Of a stretch of 40,318 bases of DNA, positions 39,303 to 40,318 are shown piece by piece (position 1 is the stretch's first letter; each line of letters opens with the position of its first letter). Below the pieces are notes generated by a model. It was not told the origin of the DNA. It saw only the letters and a program-made list of their open reading frames with translations, and ran no database searches. The stretch lies in NCBI GenBank assembly GCA_002372275.1, contig DFFP01000016.1:1-40318 (forward strand), read 5' to 3'. The translations under genes and the position numbers were made by a program. The DNA is from Alphaproteobacteria bacterium UBA3773. GTDB taxonomy: Bacteria > Pseudomonadota > Alphaproteobacteria > RF32 > CAG-239.

Positions 39303-39956
39303 ATGAGTAAGTCCAAATCGGAATTATCCGTATCAGAGCGTTTATTGCTTGATTACATCAGATTCAGAACAAAAAGCGGTTTTCCTTTTTTTGAAAAGAA
39401 CAGCACGATTGCACCGAATGTCGGTTTAACGGAAAGCACAACAAAAGAACTGATCAACCGATTGGTCAGGAAAGGTTATCTTTTCAAATGCAAAGATGAG
39501 AAAAACCGCAGACAATTGATGCTTACAGAGTTGGAGCATACGCAGGTATATCAGAACTTTCAAGACATCGGCAACAAAGAGCTTAAAGAAGAAGTGAAAC
39601 ATCTCAAACAAGAGTTAAAGACAGCCGAAAAACGGCTTCAAGAGAAAGATTACGCCATAGATGTTTGGCAAACAAGATATAATGCCGAGCATCAAAAAGT
39701 GCTTGAATTGCAAGGTGAAATTGAAATGCTTAAAAACGGTGAAAAAGAAGAATTTCAAGATGATTACTTCTTTTCCGTTAAAAAAGAATCGGCAAACAAT
39801 GATGAAAGTATTGTCAGAGTTTCAAGCATGAATGATAAAGCAAATGAAAACACTATCCGAGACCCGAAGCAACATGTTGAGGACATTATGAAAAAATACA
39901 AACAGCTTAATCCAAACCAGTTTGACCATAGACAGATGATAAATACTTATGAGTGA
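39303..39956 (+). CDS. Winged-helix plus coiled-coil protein (replication or regulation)
   Basis: The 217-aa protein has TAGGAG upstream. Its N-terminus (S-V-S-E-R-L-L-L-D-Y-I ... S-T-T-K-E-L-I-N-R-L-V-R-K-G-Y-L-F-K) is a winged helix like those at the start of phage and plasmid replication proteins (HTH_36 type). Residues 85-150 are a long coiled coil (E-E-V-K-H-L-K-Q-E-L-K-T-A-E-K-R-L), then a disordered stretch and a C-terminal motif (D-I-M-K-K-Y-K-Q-L-N). AT-rich repeats and a putative small RNA upstream suggest a replication or copy-control module. A transcription factor is the alternative. Confidence 0.72.
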   Translation: MSKSKSELSVSERLLLDYIRFRTKSGFPFFEKNSTIAPNVGLTESTTKELINRLVRKGYLFKCKDEKNRRQLMLTELEHTQVYQNFQDIGNKELKEEVKHLKQELKTAEKRLQEKDYAIDVWQTRYNAEHQKVLELQGEIEMLKNGEKEEFQDDYFFSVKKESANNDESIVRVSSMNDKANENTIRDPKQHVEDIMKKYKQLNPNQFDHRQMINTYE

Positions 39957-39986
39957 TAAACTCATTATCTTCTGTTTATTTTTTTC

Positions 39987-40020
39987 ACCCCCCCTTGGCA
40001 AGCACCTTGCTAAAGGGGGT
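39987..40020. repeat. Hairpin after the winged-helix gene
   Basis: ACCCCC...GGGGGT with an inner GCAAG/CTTGC stem (39987-40020). No T tract follows on either strand, so it is not a standard terminator. The remaining bases to the arm repeat hold no gene but include AACGACG/CGTCGTT (40170-40176 with 40186-40192). Confidence 0.55.
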
Positions 40021-40196
40021 ATTCAATGTTCTGCCCCTTGTTTGCAAGTTTTTTCCATCAGAAGCTGAAAAATATGTCAGGGCAAGCATTTTTTAATTGA
40101 CTGATTTAGCATGATATTTTATGATGTGGGCAAAGAATCCCCAAACATCAAATTTTCCTGAAAGTCAATAACGACGGACCAAAATCGTCGTTAAAA

Positions 40197-40216
40197 TGTA
40201 GCACCAGTGTAGCACC
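40197..40216 (+). repeat. Probable integrase arm-binding repeat, right end
   Basis: This is an exact copy of 29123-29142, in the same orientation, 46 bp from the right att core. Confidence 0.75.
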
Positions 40217-40218
40217 GG

Positions 40219-40254
40219 AAAAACGAAAGGGTTTCAGAATTTTCTGAAACCCTT
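40219..40254 (-). terminator. Replacement terminator for tRNA-Lys
   Basis: A 12-bp perfect stem AAGGGTTTCAGA/TCTGAAACCCTT (40227-40238 with 40243-40254) is followed by TTTTT on the minus strand, just past the tRNA 3' end. The element supplies it. Confidence 0.8.
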
Positions 40255-40261
40255 GATTTTA

Positions 40262-40308
40262 TTGGTGAGCCCGGCGGGATTCGAACCCACGACCCTTTGA
40301 TTAAAAGT
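40262..40308 (-). repeat. Right attachment site
   Basis: The 47 bp are identical to 28934-28980. They span the anticodon loop to the CCA end of tRNA-Lys. Beyond 40308 the sequence continues as tRNA (AGAGCATTTGA on the minus strand), which shows that this copy is in the rebuilt gene. Confidence 0.93.
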
Positions 40309-40318
40309 CAAATGCTCT
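40263..40318 (-). tRNA. tRNA-Lys(UUU), 5' part beyond the window
   Basis: On the minus strand, from the window edge: AGAGCATTTGA (end of the D arm and anticodon stem), anticodon loop CTTTTAA with anticodon TTT (40305-40303), T arm GGGTTCGAATCCC and CCA encoded at the 3' end. It reads lysine codons AAA/AAG. The 5' acceptor and D arm lie outside. The 3' half is supplied by the integrated element. Confidence 0.93.

Noticed and set aside
39987..40020. Intrinsic terminator of the winged-helix gene
   Set aside because: The hairpin is strong but is followed by ATTCAATG and not by a T tract; on the other strand an A run follows.
1..40318. CRISPR array
   Set aside because: No regularly spaced 24-40 bp direct repeats with unique spacers were seen on either strand; the repeats found are iterons, att and arm sites.

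Overview
The window looks like a piece of the chromosome of a low-GC, Gram-negative bacterium. It is most likely a host-associated alphaproteobacterium related to Rhodospirillales or Rickettsiales. The evidence is a FadL-type porin, lipoprotein and Sec signal peptides, a 3TM gene-transfer-agent-type holin fold and an alphaproteobacterial-style RpoH promoter in front of dnaK. Taxonomy is inferred; no rRNA is present.

Positions 1-28,900 are mostly core chromosome. In order they hold: the 3' end of rplL; a holin-like protein made of two copies of one domain; a small gene overlapping murA; a FadL-family porin; two secreted unknowns; cysE; an alpha/beta hydrolase; a 240-bp nest of inverted repeats; a metallo-beta-lactamase hydrolase paired with a His-rich CDF metal exporter; a Cys-containing lipoprotein; htpX; an MTA/SAH nucleosidase; and a leucine-rich-repeat surface protein behind a 195-nt structured leader ending in a terminator. 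Next come a conserved unknown plus a periplasmic glutaredoxin, a 34-aa Cys peptide, heat-shock dnaK, and four tandem members of an unrecognised family with near-identical promoters and no Shine-Dalgarno sites. After those follow a DUF4139 protein, a 727-aa Cys-rich secreted protein, a 5'-truncated gene remnant, two overlapping nucleotidyltransferase-fold genes (one with a degenerate active site), two tandem ArsB/NhaD permeases showing gene conversion, and a His/Ser/Arg-rich secreted protein.

Positions 28,934-40,308 are an 11.4-kb integrative element in the 3' end of a tRNA-Lys(UUU) gene. A perfect 47-bp direct repeat (tRNA 3' half) bounds it. Just inside each end is a 20-bp repeat that contains two copies of TGTAGCACC, probably the arm sites of the DUF4102-type tyrosine integrase. 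The left copy is the displaced tRNA fragment with its original terminator; the right copy rebuilds the tRNA and brings a replacement terminator. Inside are an AT-rich iteron block with a perfect DnaA box, two convergent serine recombinases, a probable RiPP cluster, small Cys-rich and membrane proteins, a decayed MORN/YwqK gene, two ankyrin-repeat proteins, a putative short RNA, and a winged-helix replication- or regulator-like gene.

The most interesting system is at 32.6-35.5 kb. A 33-aa peptide gene has its own promoter and terminator. It is followed by a 48-aa Cys-rich ORF, a small kinase-fold protein with SelO-like motifs, a radical SAM enzyme with an N-terminal PqqD-like recognition domain and a C-terminal SPASM region, and a second 49-aa peptide. 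Both peptides are Cys-containing and share an E-W ... Y-R C-terminal pattern. I read this as an undescribed ribosomal peptide-modification pathway that combines radical SAM chemistry with a SelO-like (possibly AMP- or phosphate-transferring) enzyme, carried on a mobile element.
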